A stretch of 64,000 nucleotides of DNA from an uncultured Rhodobacterales bacterium (GCA_903845215.1 CAIMWI010000062.1:1-64000), one strand, 5' to 3'. Counted from the first letter of the stretch, positions 8,086 to 17,865 are shown. Notes: a model not told the origin generated them from the sequence alone. A program made the numbers and translations.

Positions 8086-9525
8086 TCAATTCCCGCCCAT
8101 CAAGGCCATACCGTTGATCGTCAAGGCCCCGGGGGTTGCAGCGTCAATTTCCCAGATCAGCGTATCACCTTCAACCTTCGCCATGCCCTGCGCCATGCCA
8201 AAGCCCATCATGGCCTGCGCCCTCATGTCGTCAGGCGCGGATTGAAGGGCGGCCATAAGCGCATCGACCCCGCTCAGAGTGATGGTGGCGTGGCCGGTTG
8301 GCAATTCTGTTTCAGGCCCCGCAACCAAAGCGCCTTCATAGGTCAACTGATAATCGGCACCTGTCAGCGCCCCCGGGTTCAACCCCACAGTCACCGTGCC
8401 CTTCGGCAGCAGCGCCGCCAACAGTTTGGCGTCAAATTCTGGTTCCGTGGTCGTGGCATCAGGCCCGTAAAGGGCGGAAAGGGCCACGGCCATGGCGGCT
8501 TCGGGATCAAAATCTGTCACTTGCACATCCAAGGTCATGCTCTGAGGCACCAAGGGGGCAGCCCATTCGGGCACAAGACCCGCCGGCAACGTCAGGCCTG
8601 ATATGGCAAAGCCCTGCGCAATTTTTCCCTCGGAAACAGCCCCGTTCAGGGCGACGGCATAGCCCAGCTGCTCAATTCCCAACGCGCCCATCGGCGTGTC
8701 TATGCTGAGCATGTTGGCCGTGCCCGTTCCCTGCAATGTCCCAAAGAACGGCATGGCCGCGCTAAGGGCCGCTTGCAGCCCAGCCTGATCGGCCGCCATG
8801 GCAGCGTCGTCGGCATGAGATGTAAACCACGAAATCACCTGGAACATCTCTGCACCCATGAACTGGCTGCCTGTCAGGGTTTGCGACAGGCTTTCGGCCT
8901 TGATCGTGACAGGCATCGCGGGTTGCCCATCCAAGGCCGGGGTGATCATCGTCTCGGTTAGGCCTGTGGCGGTAAAGCTTGCGTCAAAATCCGTGCCCCC
9001 TGCCGCCGCTGCGCGCGCTGTGCTTTGCATGGAACCCGCGTCTAGTGTCATCTCGATCGTCTGGGGCGGGACATCGGGCGCATAGATCGTCTCGCGCAGC
9101 GTCAACCCAGAAAACGCGCTGTTTGCCTGCGTAAAGGCCATCAGCGTTTCATCAAAGGTGCCGGTAAAGGAAAGGTTGGCGATCTTTTCTTGCAGGTCCA
9201 GCACTTGGGGCATCGATAGGTCGATCGCGACCGCCTGATCCAACATGACGCCCCAAGTGCCATCGCCGTGATCGGTCAACTGCAGGTCTAAAGGGGTCAC
9301 ATTGCCCAGCACGCCCGCATCTTGGCCCAAGTCGATCAAAGGCTGAGCATCGATCGTTAGGTCATAAACATCCCCATTGGCCGTCACGCTGACAACTTGG
9401 GCGCCCTGTCCGAGGTAGGTTTGGAAGACCTGATGAAGGCGATCGGCCCCCTGCTGTGTCGCAGGCTGTGCCAGCGCGGAAGACACCAAAAAGAAGGGAA
9501 CAAGGGCAAGGGCAAGTTTCTTCAT
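8086..9525 (-). CDS. Exported DUF2125-like protein
   Basis: A 479-residue protein with a signal peptide (MKKLALALVPFFLVSSALAQ, cleavage after ALA) and a long beta-rich, repetitive body without transmembrane segments. Residues such as DFDPEAAMAVALSALYG near 340 resemble the DUF2125 family of alphaproteobacteria, of unknown function; the assignment is from memory of the family and is moderate. It probably lies in the periplasm. The next gene downstream is a GNAT five bases away. Confidence 0.75.
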   Translation of the reverse strand: MKKLALALVPFFLVSSALAQPATQQGADRLHQVFQTYLGQGAQVVSVTANGDVYDLTIDAQPLIDLGQDAGVLGNVTPLDLQLTDHGDGTWGVMLDQAVAIDLSMPQVLDLQEKIANLSFTGTFDETLMAFTQANSAFSGLTLRETIYAPDVPPQTIEMTLDAGSMQSTARAAAAGGTDFDASFTATGLTETMITPALDGQPAMPVTIKAESLSQTLTGSQFMGAEMFQVISWFTSHADDAAMAADQAGLQAALSAAMPFFGTLQGTGTANMLSIDTPMGALGIEQLGYAVALNGAVSEGKIAQGFAISGLTLPAGLVPEWAAPLVPQSMTLDVQVTDFDPEAAMAVALSALYGPDATTTEPEFDAKLLAALLPKGTVTVGLNPGALTGADYQLTYEGALVAGPETELPTGHATITLSGVDALMAALQSAPDDMRAQAMMGFGMAQGMAKVEGDTLIWEIDAATPGALTINGMALMGGN

Positions 9526-9543
9526 GGCGCTCTCCTAGGGCTA

Positions 9544-9561
9544 GCAGCCCTTGCGGGCTGC
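9544..9561. terminator. Perfect hairpin between the NDUFS4-like gene and the DUF2125-like gene
   Basis: GCAGCCC and GGGCTGC (9544-9550 and 9555-9561) form a 7-bp stem with a TTGC loop immediately after the NDUFS4-like stop codon on the minus strand. No U-run follows, so it may be a processing or attenuation hairpin rather than a full terminator. Confidence 0.45.
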
Positions 9562-9565
9562 GCTG

Positions 9566-9877
9566 TCAGTGGGTCCATACACCTTTGCGGTGGGTGGCAA
9601 AGTTTTCCCCATAGCCACCTGCGCGGATATTCGGGCGGCGGGATTGCGGATCGACCACATCATATTCGATGCCGCGCGCGGCGGCGTAAGCCTCTGCCGC
9701 CTCGCGGGTTTCAAACCGCAGACGCACTTGCGACTCCATATCGTCAGACGATGTCCAGCCCATCAGCGGATCGACACTGCGGGCCGAGGCGGGGGCAAAT
9801 TCCAGCACCCAGCCCTTGGCCTTGGCTGTGCCAGACTGCATCGCCGTTTTGGCGGGTTGATAGATGCGCGCACGCAT
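9566..9877 (-). CDS. Complex I accessory subunit, NDUFS4-like (ETC complex I subunit)
   Basis: A 103-residue protein of the NDUFS4/18-kDa family, an accessory subunit of NADH:ubiquinone oxidoreductase found in mitochondria and alphaproteobacteria. The N-terminal [15 protein letters not shown] and the [18 protein letters not shown] core are characteristic, as is [11 protein letters not shown]. The ATG at 9877 gives the family N-terminus MRARIYQP; an ATG at 9889 would add four residues. It is distant from any nuo gene in this window, which is usual. Confidence 0.92.
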   Translation of the reverse strand: MRARIYQPAKTAMQSGTAKAKGWVLEFAPASARSVDPLMGWTSSDDMESQVRLRFETREAAEAYAAARGIEYDVVDPQSRRPNIRAGGYGENFATHRKGVWTH

Positions 9878-10171
9878 AGAAAACCTCATGAACAGGGTAC
9901 GTTGCCACTATTGCAAACTTGGGGGGAAAGGCAAGGTGCTGTCGGCCAACCCCTGGGTTTGGGTGGGGTGTAAGGTGCGGCTGGCCGACAGGGATTGCTG
10001 CTTGCAAGGACAACTTGGCCTGAACGCAGGGCGGTTTCAATCACCAAGAGGGCCTCCGCTTGCGGGTTTTGCGTAAAGTTGCGGGTGTTTTCTTAACGAT
10101 TGGGCAACGAATCCGCCCTGCCCCTTTAACGGGAACAAAATCAGAATAGATTAGACGCGAAGGGAATCACC
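9878..10171. other. Divergent intergenic region before uvrB
   Basis: About 290 bases between the NDUFS4-like gene and uvrB. Short open frames on both strands here have no family resemblance and are not called. The region holds the LexA-like box at 10133-10147 and presumably both promoters. Confidence 0.5.
10133..10147. promoter_or_regulatory. LexA (SOS) box candidate upstream of uvrB
   Basis: GAAC-N7-GAAT lies 25 bases before the uvrB start. The known alphaproteobacterial LexA operator is the direct repeat GAAC-N7-GAAC (equivalently GTTC-N7-GTTC); this differs at one base. The position before uvrB, a usual SOS gene, supports it. Confidence 0.55.
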
Positions 10172-12349
10172 ATGCCCCATAACAACGACAACGCCCTTGC
10201 CATCCGCCCCGAGGTTCTGACCCGCCCCAAACTGGAAGGCGGGCGGCGCTTTGTCATGCACACGCCGTTTCAACCGGCGGGCGACCAGCCCAAAGCAATT
10301 GCCGAACTGTCAGCAGGCGTTTTGGGGGGCGATCATGATCAGGTTTTGCTGGGCGCTACGGGTACGGGCAAGACCTTTACCATGGCCAAGGTGATCGAAG
10401 AAACCCAGCGTCCGGCCATCATCTTGGCCCCGAACAAAACCCTCGCGGCGCAGCTATACACCGAATTCAAAGGCTTTTTTCCCGAAAACGCCGTGGAATA
10501 TTTCGTCAGCTACTACGACTATTTCCAGCCCGAAGCCTATGTGGCCCGCACCGACACCTATATTGAAAAAGAATCGCAGATCAACGAACAGATCGACCGG
10601 ATGCGCCACTCGGCCACCCGCGCGCTGCTGGAACGCGACGATGTGATTATCATCGCGTCGGTGTCGTGCATCTATGGCATCGGCTCGGTCGAAACCTATT
10701 CGGCGATGACGCAAGATTTGATCGTGGGCCAAAGTTACGACCCGCGCAAGATGATCGCCGAGCTTGTCACCCAAGCCTATCGGCGCAACGAAATGGGCTT
10801 TGCGCGCGGATCGTTTCGGGTGCGCGGCGATACGATAGAACTGTGGCCTGCCCACTTGGAAGACCGCGCATGGCGCTTTTCCTTCTTTGGCGAAGAGCTG
10901 GAATCGATCACGGAATTTGACCCTTTGACGGGGGCCAAAACCGATGTCTTCAAACAAATCCGCATCTATGCCAATTCGCACTACGTCACCCCCCGCCCCA
11001 CCCTGCAACAGGCGGTGAAGGGGATTAAGATTGAACTGCAACAAACCCTTGACCGCTTTGTGACCGAAGGCAAACTGCTTGAAGCCCAGCGTCTGGAACA
11101 GCGCACCAATTTCGATGTCGAGATGATCGAGGCGACGGGGGCCTGTGCGGGGATCGAAAACTACTCACGCTATCTGACAGGCCGCGCCCCGGGCGAACCG
11201 CCGCCCACGCTGTTTGAATTCATCCCCGACAATGCCATTGTGTTTGCCGACGAATCCCACGTTTCGGTGCCGCAGATCGGCGGCATGTACAAAGGCGACT
11301 TTCGCCGCAAGATGACCTTGGCCGAACACGGTTTTCGCCTGCCCTCTTGCATGGACAACCGCCCCTTAAAGTTCGAAGAATGGGACGCGATGCGCCCGCA
11401 ATCGGTGTTCGTGTCAGCCACGCCCTCGGCTTGGGAGTTGGAACAGGCGGGCGGCGTCTTTGTCGAACAGGTGATCCGCCCAACGGGTTTGGTGGACCCG
11501 ATGGTCGAAATTCGTCCGGTCGAAATGCAGGTCGATGACCTGCTGGACGAGGTGCGCAAGGTATCCTTGCGCGGCATGCGCACCTTGGTGACCACGCTGA
11601 CCAAGCGCATGGCCGAAGATTTGACAGATTATATGCACGAACAGGGCATTCGCATTCGCTATATGCATTCCGACATCGACACCTTGGAACGCATTGAAAT
11701 CCTGAGAGATTTGCGGCTGGGGGCCTTTGACGTTCTGGTCGGGATCAACCTGTTGCGCGAAGGATTAGACATTCCCGAATGCGGGCTGGTGGCGATTTTG
11801 GATGCGGATAAGGAAGGGTTCTTGCGCTCGGAAACCTCGCTGATCCAGACGATTGGGCGCGCCGCGCGCAACGTAGAGGGTCGGGTGATTATGTATGCCG
11901 ACCGGATCACAGGGTCGATGGAGCGCGCCCTTTCGGAAACAGATCGCAGGCGGGCCAAACAGGTGGCCTATAATGTCGAACATGGCATCACGCCGCACAC
12001 GATCCAGAAGAATGTCGAAGATGTGCTGCACGGCCTGTGGCAAGGCGACACCGACCAGTCGCGCATCACCGCCAAGGTTGATAAAGCCCAAGTCGGCCAA
12101 AACCTTGCCGCCCATCTGGACGCGATGCGCCAGCAAATGCGCAAAGCGGCCGAGAATCTGGAATTCGAAGAAGCCGCCCGCCTGCGCGATGAGGTCAAGC
12201 GCCTAGAGGCGGTCGAACTCGCCGTGGCCGACGACCCCTTGGCCCGCCAAAGCGTGATCGAAGAGGCGGTGGAAGAGGCTGTTTCCAAATCGGGCCGCTC
12301 GACAGGGGGCCGCGCGGGTCAGCGCGGTGGCAAGGCGCGGCGGCGTTAG
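10172..12349 (+). CDS. uvrB: Excinuclease ABC subunit B
   Basis: A 725-residue UvrB helicase-like damage-verification protein of nucleotide excision repair. Walker A GATGTGKT is at about residues 61-68, the beta-hairpin [10 protein letters not shown] follows near residue 115, DESH ([14 protein letters not shown]) is near residue 360, and the SF2 helicase motifs QTIGRAARN are near residue 559. The C-terminal UVR motif that contacts UvrC ([17 protein letters not shown]) is at about residues 663-680, followed by a basic glycine/arginine tail. The initiation region carries a LexA-like box, so SOS induction is likely. Confidence 0.98.
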   Translation: MPHNNDNALAIRPEVLTRPKLEGGRRFVMHTPFQPAGDQPKAIAELSAGVLGGDHDQVLLGATGTGKTFTMAKVIEETQRPAIILAPNKTLAAQLYTEFKGFFPENAVEYFVSYYDYFQPEAYVARTDTYIEKESQINEQIDRMRHSATRALLERDDVIIIASVSCIYGIGSVETYSAMTQDLIVGQSYDPRKMIAELVTQAYRRNEMGFARGSFRVRGDTIELWPAHLEDRAWRFSFFGEELESITEFDPLTGAKTDVFKQIRIYANSHYVTPRPTLQQAVKGIKIELQQTLDRFVTEGKLLEAQRLEQRTNFDVEMIEATGACAGIENYSRYLTGRAPGEPPPTLFEFIPDNAIVFADESHVSVPQIGGMYKGDFRRKMTLAEHGFRLPSCMDNRPLKFEEWDAMRPQSVFVSATPSAWELEQAGGVFVEQVIRPTGLVDPMVEIRPVEMQVDDLLDEVRKVSLRGMRTLVTTLTKRMAEDLTDYMHEQGIRIRYMHSDIDTLERIEILRDLRLGAFDVLVGINLLREGLDIPECGLVAILDADKEGFLRSETSLIQTIGRAARNVEGRVIMYADRITGSMERALSETDRRRAKQVAYNVEHGITPHTIQKNVEDVLHGLWQGDTDQSRITAKVDKAQVGQNLAAHLDAMRQQMRKAAENLEFEEAARLRDEVKRLEAVELAVADDPLARQSVIEEAVEEAVSKSGRSTGGRAGQRGGKARRR

Positions 12350-12406
12350 GCCTTGTGCGCGGTGGGCATCGCGGCGACTGTGCGGCAAACGTGAAGAGGG
12401 CCCAAG

Positions 12407-13183
12407 ATGGACAGCGACCACGATTCCTACAAACCCGCGCAGATGGCAGCACTGGTCGAAACCGCAGGCGTGGCCAAAGCGCGCATGCCCTTGGGGCGCA
12501 TGGTGACGCTGGCGGTGCTGGCGGGGGTGTTTATCGGCCTTGGTGGTGCGTTTTATCTGATGGCGATGACTGGCGTTGATGCAGGTTTTGGCCCCGCGCG
12601 CGTGCTGGGCGGGGTCGTTTTTGCGTTGGGGCTTATCTTGGTGGTGGTCGGCGGGGCAGAGCTGTTCACCGGCAACGCGCTGATGATCATCGCCGCTGTC
12701 GACGGCAAGATCACGCTGGCCGAGTTGTTGCGAAACTGGGGCGTGGTGTGGCTGGGTAATTTTGCGGGGGCTGCGGCGCTGGCTGTGGCCTTTTGGGCAT
12801 CGGGCATCTTGGCCACGCCTTTTGGCGAGACGGCAACCAAGGTGGCGCTGGCGAAGGCGAGCGGGGGGCCGCTGGTCTGGCTGGTGAAGGGTGCTTTGTG
12901 CAACGCCTTGGTCTGCTTGGCCGTGTGGCTCAGCGTTTCGGCGCGTGATACCACAGGCAAGATCCTTGCCATCCTTTGGCCTGTGACGGCCTTTGTAGCT
13001 TTAGGCCTTGAACACTCAGTCGCGAATATGTTCTTTTTGCCCTTGGGAATGCTGCAAGGGGCAGACATTCCCGTTTCAGGACTGGTGGGCAATGTGATCT
13101 GGGTCAGCCTTGGCAATATCATCGGCGGCGCGGGTGGGGTGGCCTTGGCCTACCGCTTTGCCTTTTTGCGGGGCCAGCCATGA
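12407..13183 (+). CDS. Formate/nitrite transporter family channel
   Basis: A 258-residue inner-membrane protein of the FocA/NirC (FNT) family with six hydrophobic helices. The family signature KGALCNALVCLAVW is at about residues 163-176, and GLEHSVANMFFLPLG near residue 202. It may carry formate, nitrite or hydrosulfide; if the partial gene at the left end of the window is a formate dehydrogenase subunit, formate is a reasonable guess. The last four bases overlap the start of the next small gene (ATGA). Confidence 0.93.
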   Translation: MDSDHDSYKPAQMAALVETAGVAKARMPLGRMVTLAVLAGVFIGLGGAFYLMAMTGVDAGFGPARVLGGVVFALGLILVVVGGAELFTGNALMIIAAVDGKITLAELLRNWGVVWLGNFAGAAALAVAFWASGILATPFGETATKVALAKASGGPLVWLVKGALCNALVCLAVWLSVSARDTTGKILAILWPVTAFVALGLEHSVANMFFLPLGMLQGADIPVSGLVGNVIWVSLGNIIGGAGGVALAYRFAFLRGQP

Positions 13184-13368
13184 AGCCGCGCAAACCCTTC
13201 CTAGACCCCAACCACCCGATGTTCGCCAAGGCTTGGGCCCGCTGGGCCTGCACCTTGGCTCCCATAGCGTGGGGCGGGTTTGAACTTTGGGCCGGCAACC
13301 CGATGTGGGCGATCCTGTTCGGCGCAGCGGGGATTTATGCGGGCTATACGCTTAATTACAAGCGATAA
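13180..13368 (+). CDS. Small membrane protein of unknown function
   Basis: A 62-residue protein whose ATG overlaps the stop codon of the FNT channel, so it is probably translationally coupled to it. It has two short hydrophobic stretches (residues about 20-37 and 40-57) separated by a tight GNPM turn, and basic ends. I do not recognise a family. Its 3' end overlaps the convergent lipoprotein gene by 17 bases. Confidence 0.65.
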   Translation: MKPRKPFLDPNHPMFAKAWARWACTLAPIAWGGFELWAGNPMWAILFGAAGIYAGYTLNYKR

Positions 13369-13645
13369 GCTTGCCATTGATCTCGCCACTGTCGCCGCGC
13401 TTCACGCGCACTTTGCATCCGGTGACCTGTTCGACTGCGGCCAGCATGGTTTCTTCCACCCGCAGGCGATCTTCCCGCCCGACCCAACCATAGCGGACGA
13501 TTTCAAAGTCATTCCCTTCGCGCCAAATGGTGAAATCGCGGCCATCCAGCCGAATGTTCACCGATTGTGCCCCCAACATCCGCGGCGAAGGCGAATTGGC
13601 GCAGGCGGCCAGCAGGAAAAGAACCAAAATCCATCTCATACCCAC
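13352..13645 (-). CDS. Putative small lipoprotein
   Basis: A 97-residue protein with an N-terminal hydrophobic signal and a lipobox, LLAAC, with the cysteine at residue 15, so it is probably anchored in a membrane facing the periplasm. The mature part is short and charged with one more pair of cysteines (GCKV and IACN). No family recognised. A second in-frame ATG at 13639 (MRWILV) is an equally good start. Confidence 0.7.
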   Translation of the reverse strand: MGMRWILVLFLLAACANSPSPRMLGAQSVNIRLDGRDFTIWREGNDFEIVRYGWVGREDRLRVEETMLAAVEQVTGCKVRVKRGDSGEINGKLIACN

Positions 13646-13781
13646 ACTGTTCCACGGACGAATTAATTTTCAGTTAACGCCTCTCGCCCCCACCCATCTT
13701 CTGGTGCAAGACGGCCCATCTGTGGCATAATTCCCCAAACACGCCCCCTTCAGCCCAAGCACTCCAAGAAAAGAGGAAGCC

Positions 13782-14567
13782 ATGACAATCCGCGTCACCG
13801 TTTGGGGCGAAAACGTCCATGAACAAAAGAACAAAGCCGTGGCCGAGGTTTACCCAAACGCCATCCACGGCACGATCGCCGCAGCCCTCAACGCGGACCC
13901 TGCCATCACCGCCACCACCGTCACCCTACAAGACGCCGAACATGGCCTGACGGCGGAAAAGATCGCGCAAACCGATGTGCTGATCTGGTGGGGCCACGCC
14001 GCCCACGGCCAAGTCGATGACAATATCGTCGAGCGCGTCACCGATGCGGTTTGGGGCGGCATGGGGGTGATTTTCCTGCACTCTGCCCATTTTTCCAAAC
14101 CTTTCAAACGCTTGATGGGCGCACCCTGCAACCTGACATGGCGCGAAGCGGGCGAGCGCGAACGCCTTTGGGTCACCTCGCGCCAGCACCCTATCGCCCA
14201 AGGCCTGCCCGACCATTTCGAACTGGAAACCGAAGAGATGTACGGCGAGCCCTTTGGCGTGCCCGAACCGTTGGAAACCGTCTTCATCTCGTGGTTCCAA
14301 GGGGGAGAGGTGTTTCGTTCGGGCCTGACCTATCGGCGCGGGGCGGGCAATATCTTTTACTTCCGCCCGGGCCATGAAACCTATCCGACCTATCACGATG
14401 CCACCGTTCAAAAGGTTCTGTCGAACGCCGTCAAATGGGCCCATAACCCGTCGGCCCGCATCCTGAACCCCAATGACGCGCCCAACACCTCGATCGACAT
14501 CGCGCTGGAACCCTTGGTCGAACGCGGCCCCCGCCTGCACCATGACGGCGAAGAGGGGTTGCGCTGA
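13782..14567 (+). CDS. ThuA-like domain protein
   Basis: A 261-residue protein of the ThuA family, a class I glutamine-amidotransferase-like fold. The segments [14 protein letters not shown] (about residues 67-80) and [13 protein letters not shown] (about 97-109) are typical. ThuA was named from trehalose/maltitol use in Rhizobium and is thought to help convert keto-sugars. The next gene, a Gfo/Idh/MocA oxidoreductase, overlaps by one base (TGATG), matching the usual ThuA-ThuB pairing. The sugar used here is unknown. Confidence 0.9.
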   Translation: MTIRVTVWGENVHEQKNKAVAEVYPNAIHGTIAAALNADPAITATTVTLQDAEHGLTAEKIAQTDVLIWWGHAAHGQVDDNIVERVTDAVWGGMGVIFLHSAHFSKPFKRLMGAPCNLTWREAGERERLWVTSRQHPIAQGLPDHFELETEEMYGEPFGVPEPLETVFISWFQGGEVFRSGLTYRRGAGNIFYFRPGHETYPTYHDATVQKVLSNAVKWAHNPSARILNPNDAPNTSIDIALEPLVERGPRLHHDGEEGLR

Positions 14568-15622
14568 TGACCAAACCCGTTCGCATCCTGATCCTTGGCA
14601 CCGGCGGCATGGCCGCCAACCATGCCGAAAACTTCGCCAAAATCAAAGGCGTCACTCTTGTGGGCGGGGTAGACACACGTCCCGAGCAGCTTGCGGCCTT
14701 CTGCGCCAAGCACAAAATCCCCAAGGCTTTCGATACGTTAGAAGCCGCCTTGGCGTGGGGCGAGTTTGATGCCGTCACCAACGTCACCCCCGATGCCGCC
14801 CATTACGCCACAACCATGCCGGTGCTGGCGGCAGGCAAACATATATTGTGCGAAAAACCCCTCGCCACATCGGAAGCGCAAGCCCTTGCCATGGCGGATG
14901 CCGCCGGCAAAGCGGGTGTCGTCAATATGGTCAACCTCAGCTATCGCAACGTGGCCGCTTTGCAAAAAGCCGCCCAAATGGTGGCCGCAGGTGCCATCGG
15001 CGAGGTGCGGCATTTTGAGGCGTCTTACCTGCAATCGTGGCTCACCCAACCCGCTTGGGGCCATTGGGACCGCGAAAGCCAATGGCTGTGGCGTCTGTCG
15101 ACCCAGCACGGATCGAAGGGCGTCTTGGGCGATGTTGGGATCCATATCCTAGATTTTGCCACCTTTGTCGCGGGACAAAAGGTCGCTGAAATCTCGGCCC
15201 GCTTGGCGACCTTCGCCAAGGCCCCCGGCGATAAGATCGGCGAGTATCCCTTAGACGCCAACGACAGCATGGCACTGCACCTGCGTCTGGCCAATGGGGC
15301 CTTGGGCACCGTGGGGGCCACACGCTTTGCCAGCGGTCACTTGAACGACCTGCGCCTAAGGATTTATGGCACCACAGGCGGGCTAGAAGTGGCATGGGAA
15401 CGCAACACATCCACGCTGCGGGCCTGCTTAGAAGATCTGGAAAATGCCAATTGGACGACGGTGGACTGCCCGGTTCTGGGCACGATTTATGAACGTTTCA
15501 TCGCAGCCATTCGTGGGGAAGGTATGGCGGATCCTGATTTTGCGCGCGGTGCTGCTTTGCAAAAGATGCTAGATCGGGCCGAACAATCCGCAGCGCAAGG
15601 CGGAGTAAGCTTAAAAGTTTAA
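14567..15622 (+). CDS. Gfo/Idh/MocA family oxidoreductase
   Basis: A 351-residue NAD(P)-dependent sugar or cyclitol dehydrogenase. The Rossmann motif GTGGMA is near residues 11-16 and the hallmark CEKPLA near residues 95-100; the second domain supplies the substrate pocket (GDVGIHILD near residue 189). It is probably the ThuB-like partner of the upstream ThuA protein in oxidising a sugar at C3. No transporter genes for the sugar lie nearby. Confidence 0.92.
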   Translation: MTKPVRILILGTGGMAANHAENFAKIKGVTLVGGVDTRPEQLAAFCAKHKIPKAFDTLEAALAWGEFDAVTNVTPDAAHYATTMPVLAAGKHILCEKPLATSEAQALAMADAAGKAGVVNMVNLSYRNVAALQKAAQMVAAGAIGEVRHFEASYLQSWLTQPAWGHWDRESQWLWRLSTQHGSKGVLGDVGIHILDFATFVAGQKVAEISARLATFAKAPGDKIGEYPLDANDSMALHLRLANGALGTVGATRFASGHLNDLRLRIYGTTGGLEVAWERNTSTLRACLEDLENANWTTVDCPVLGTIYERFIAAIRGEGMADPDFARGAALQKMLDRAEQSAAQGGVSLKV

Positions 15623-15667
15623 CAAGTGCGGTGCACCCGCCCGCATTTAACCCGTTTGGAGAGATCA

Positions 15668-16153
15668 ATGGTCAAATCCTATTCGCGCGCACAAATTTTT
15701 CTGCACTGGGCTGTGGCCCTGCTGATCGTGTTCAATCTGATTTTCAGCGATGCCATGAGCGAACTTTGGGAGCAGATGGAACACACCGGCCCTGCACCCA
15801 CAACGACAGGCGCATGGGCCCATATCATCGTGGGCCTGGCTGTCTTGGCTTTGGTGGCTTGGCGCTTGACCCTGCGGGTGACCCGCGGGGTGCCGCATGC
15901 ACCTGTCGGAACCCATCCCTTGCTGAAATTCGCAGGCGACGCTGGCCATATCGCCCTGTACGCACTGATGATCGCCATGCCTGTGACCGGCCTTATGGCG
16001 TTTTACGGCGGGTTCGACACTTTGGGCGATTTGCACGCCGAAGTGCTGAAATCTCTGCTTTGGGCCTTGATGGGGTTGCATGTTCTCGCAGCTCTTTATC
16101 ACCATTTCTACTTGAAAGACGGCCTCTTGAACCGGATGCGCAAACCCGGATGA
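15668..16153 (+). CDS. Cytochrome b561 family protein
   Basis: A 161-residue inner-membrane protein with four predicted helices and the histidines expected to ligate two b hemes (ILFLHWAVA-like FLHW at about residue 11-14, AHIIVG near 51, GHIALYALM near 100, GLHVLAALYHH near 139). Such proteins move electrons between quinol and periplasmic acceptors. The ATG at 15668 is chosen for the GGAGAG site just upstream; an ATG at 15626 lacks one. Confidence 0.9.
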   Translation: MVKSYSRAQIFLHWAVALLIVFNLIFSDAMSELWEQMEHTGPAPTTTGAWAHIIVGLAVLALVAWRLTLRVTRGVPHAPVGTHPLLKFAGDAGHIALYALMIAMPVTGLMAFYGGFDTLGDLHAEVLKSLLWALMGLHVLAALYHHFYLKDGLLNRMRKPG

Positions 16154-16184
16154 TCCAAGGTATAACGATGGCCGGCCAAGAGCT

Positions 16185-16203
16185 GATTTTTCGCAGAAAA
16201 ATC
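16185..16203. terminator. Bidirectional terminator hairpin (GATTTTTC-GCA-GAAAAATC), copy 1
   Basis: A perfect 8-bp stem with a GCA loop, lying between two convergent genes (cytochrome b561 and the alpha/beta hydrolase). The arms supply a U-run on both strands. The same element is found at 22414-22432, and a close variant twice at 63670-63722. Confidence 0.75.
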
Positions 16204-16209
16204 GTGGCG

Positions 16210-16977
16210 CTAGGCGTCTAGAAACTGCGCGACGGTCTGGGCAAAAGCCTTTGGCTTTTCGGCGTGCAACCAATGCCCCGCGCCGATCAGCTTGGCAAAG
16301 CGCGCATGCGGAAAAAGCGTGCGAATGGGTTCGCGGTCTTTGGCCTGCACATAAGTGCTTTGTGACCCAGTCAGGAACAATGTTGGCCCGTCAAACTGGC
16401 CTTTGGTATCGGGCCAGCCGATGATTTGAGGCATCGCCGCCTCTAGCACATCCAAATTCAACCGCCATGCGGGCGGGGTGGATTTGAGGTCCAACGATTG
16501 CAAGAAAAACGCGCGAAGCGCAGGGTCGTCGACCTGCAAAGCCAACCGCGCATCTGCCTCGGCGCGAGAAGTCAGCCCCGTCAGATCTAGGCCGCGCATG
16601 GCGGCAATGTGGCGGGTTTGGTCGTGGGTATAGGCCACGGGGGCGATGTCGGCCACGACCAGTTTGCGCAACACATGTCCTTGGGTCAGCGCCACCTGCA
16701 TTGCGGCTTTGCCGCCCATCGAATGGCCCAGCAGATCCGATGTGCCAAGGCTTGCCACCACCTCGGCCAGATCGCCCGCCATATCGGCGTAGCTTTGGCT
16801 GGCGGCGCGAAAACTGCCCCCATGGTTGCGCATATCCACCGCCACCACATCGCGCATGGTCGCTAACATCCGCGCAATCGCCCCCCAATTGCGCCCTGAC
16901 CCGAAAAGCCCATGCGCAATCACCAGGGGCGGGCGGGTTTTCGTATCGCGGGCGGGGTGCAAGATCGTGGTCAGCAT
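16210..16977 (-). CDS. Alpha/beta hydrolase (YbfF-like esterase)
   Basis: A 255-residue alpha/beta hydrolase. The oxyanion segment is IAHGLFGSGRNW (about residues 20-31), the nucleophile elbow is GHSMGG with Ser86, and the histidine is in GAGHWLHAEKP near residue 238. It resembles E. coli YbfF, which hydrolyses acyl esters and acyl-CoA; the physiological substrate is unknown. It is divergent from the gene at 17069. Confidence 0.9.
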   Translation of the reverse strand: MLTTILHPARDTKTRPPLVIAHGLFGSGRNWGAIARMLATMRDVVAVDMRNHGGSFRAASQSYADMAGDLAEVVASLGTSDLLGHSMGGKAAMQVALTQGHVLRKLVVADIAPVAYTHDQTRHIAAMRGLDLTGLTSRAEADARLALQVDDPALRAFFLQSLDLKSTPPAWRLNLDVLEAAMPQIIGWPDTKGQFDGPTLFLTGSQSTYVQAKDREPIRTLFPHARFAKLIGAGHWLHAEKPKAFAQTVAQFLDA

Positions 16978-17068
16978 GACGCGATGTTACCCTGTCCAAC
17001 TTTGGCCCGCCATAGGCGTTGATTGCGCGTCTTTGCCCGCGTAGAAAGCCCAAACTTGCGGGGCAACG

Positions 17069-17440
17069 ATGGGCACGATGACGATTGAAGAGATGGCCGA
17101 CAGCTTGTCGGTTCTGTTTGGCCAGCGCCTGAAGGTGTCTGGGCCGACGTTCGACATCCGCGTCCAGCGCGCCAAGGCGCGCTTGCCCCGATCTGTGCAC
17201 CGTGCCGCCTTGGAAGTGGCGGCGGCGCATCAGATCGCCCAAAGCCCCAAGCTGCGCGTCCAGTTAGACCACGACGCCATCGCCAGCGCCTATGATCTGT
17301 GCTTTACCCATTTGCGCGGCCTTAACCGCGCCAAACGGCGCAAAGGCGTGATCCTTGACACAGCTGCCCGCATCGCCTTTGCGCTTTTGGCCGTGATCGT
17401 GCTGTGGGTCAGCGTTTTGCACTGGCGGGGGTTTGTTTAG
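17069..17440 (+). CDS. Conserved hypothetical protein with a C-terminal membrane helix
   Basis: A 123-residue protein with a soluble N-terminal part (residues 1-95, helical, with LPRSVHRAALEVAAAHQIA near the middle) and one transmembrane helix near residues 101-119, ending in the periplasm. I do not recognise a named family. A second ATG nine bases downstream is a possible start. Its end overlaps the broken DUF817 gene by 32 bases tail to tail. Confidence 0.65.
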   Translation: MGTMTIEEMADSLSVLFGQRLKVSGPTFDIRVQRAKARLPRSVHRAALEVAAAHQIAQSPKLRVQLDHDAIASAYDLCFTHLRGLNRAKRRKGVILDTAARIAFALLAVIVLWVSVLHWRGFV

Positions 17441-17864
17441 GGGCTGGTGATGCAGGCTCTAACGCGTCGCGGCTGACCAAAGACACCGTGACAAAGGCCA
17501 CATACAGCAGCAAATACCACGACCCCACTTTGAACCATTCCATTGCCGTTCCGGTCAGGTGAAACAGCACAATCACCCGCGCCTCGGCCCATGTTTCCAA
17601 CTTGGCCGCTAAGAACACCGCCTGCGTTGCCAGTGCGAATCAAAACAGCGCATCGTATCGGTGCAGCGGCCAATCCGTTTGCCAAACCGCCTTGGAAACA
17701 ACGATCGCCCCCAGCATCAGCCCGCCAAACAGACAGGCCCAGCCCTGCTTCAGCACGAACATAACAAACTCACCGCCCGCACCGGTCAGCAAAACGCGCG
17801 CCCGGTCCCCGAGCGCGCGTTCGATAGATCGGGTGCCCCGGGCCTTGGCCAAGGGCAGTTTCAT
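17409..17864 (-). pseudogene. DUF817 family membrane protein, broken
   Basis: Reading from the ATG at 17864, residues 1-74 match the N-terminal part of DUF817 proteins (FVMFVLKQGWACLFGGLML). A TGA at 17640-17642 interrupts the frame; the same frame then continues FALATQAVFLAAKLETWAEA and HLTGTAMEWFKV, and jumps straight into GSWYLLLYVAFVTVSLV, which is the C-terminal end of the family. Intact members are about 250-280 residues; only about 150 codons remain. So there is a nonsense codon plus an in-frame loss of more than 100 residues, probably between two similar GSW sequences. The family comparison is from memory. Confidence 0.8.
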
Positions 17865-17865
17865 C

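Noticed and set aside
17640..17642. TGA in the DUF817 frame as selenocysteine or programmed readthrough
   Set aside because: The family has no selenocysteine, no SECIS-like hairpin was seen, and the gene also lacks most of its middle.
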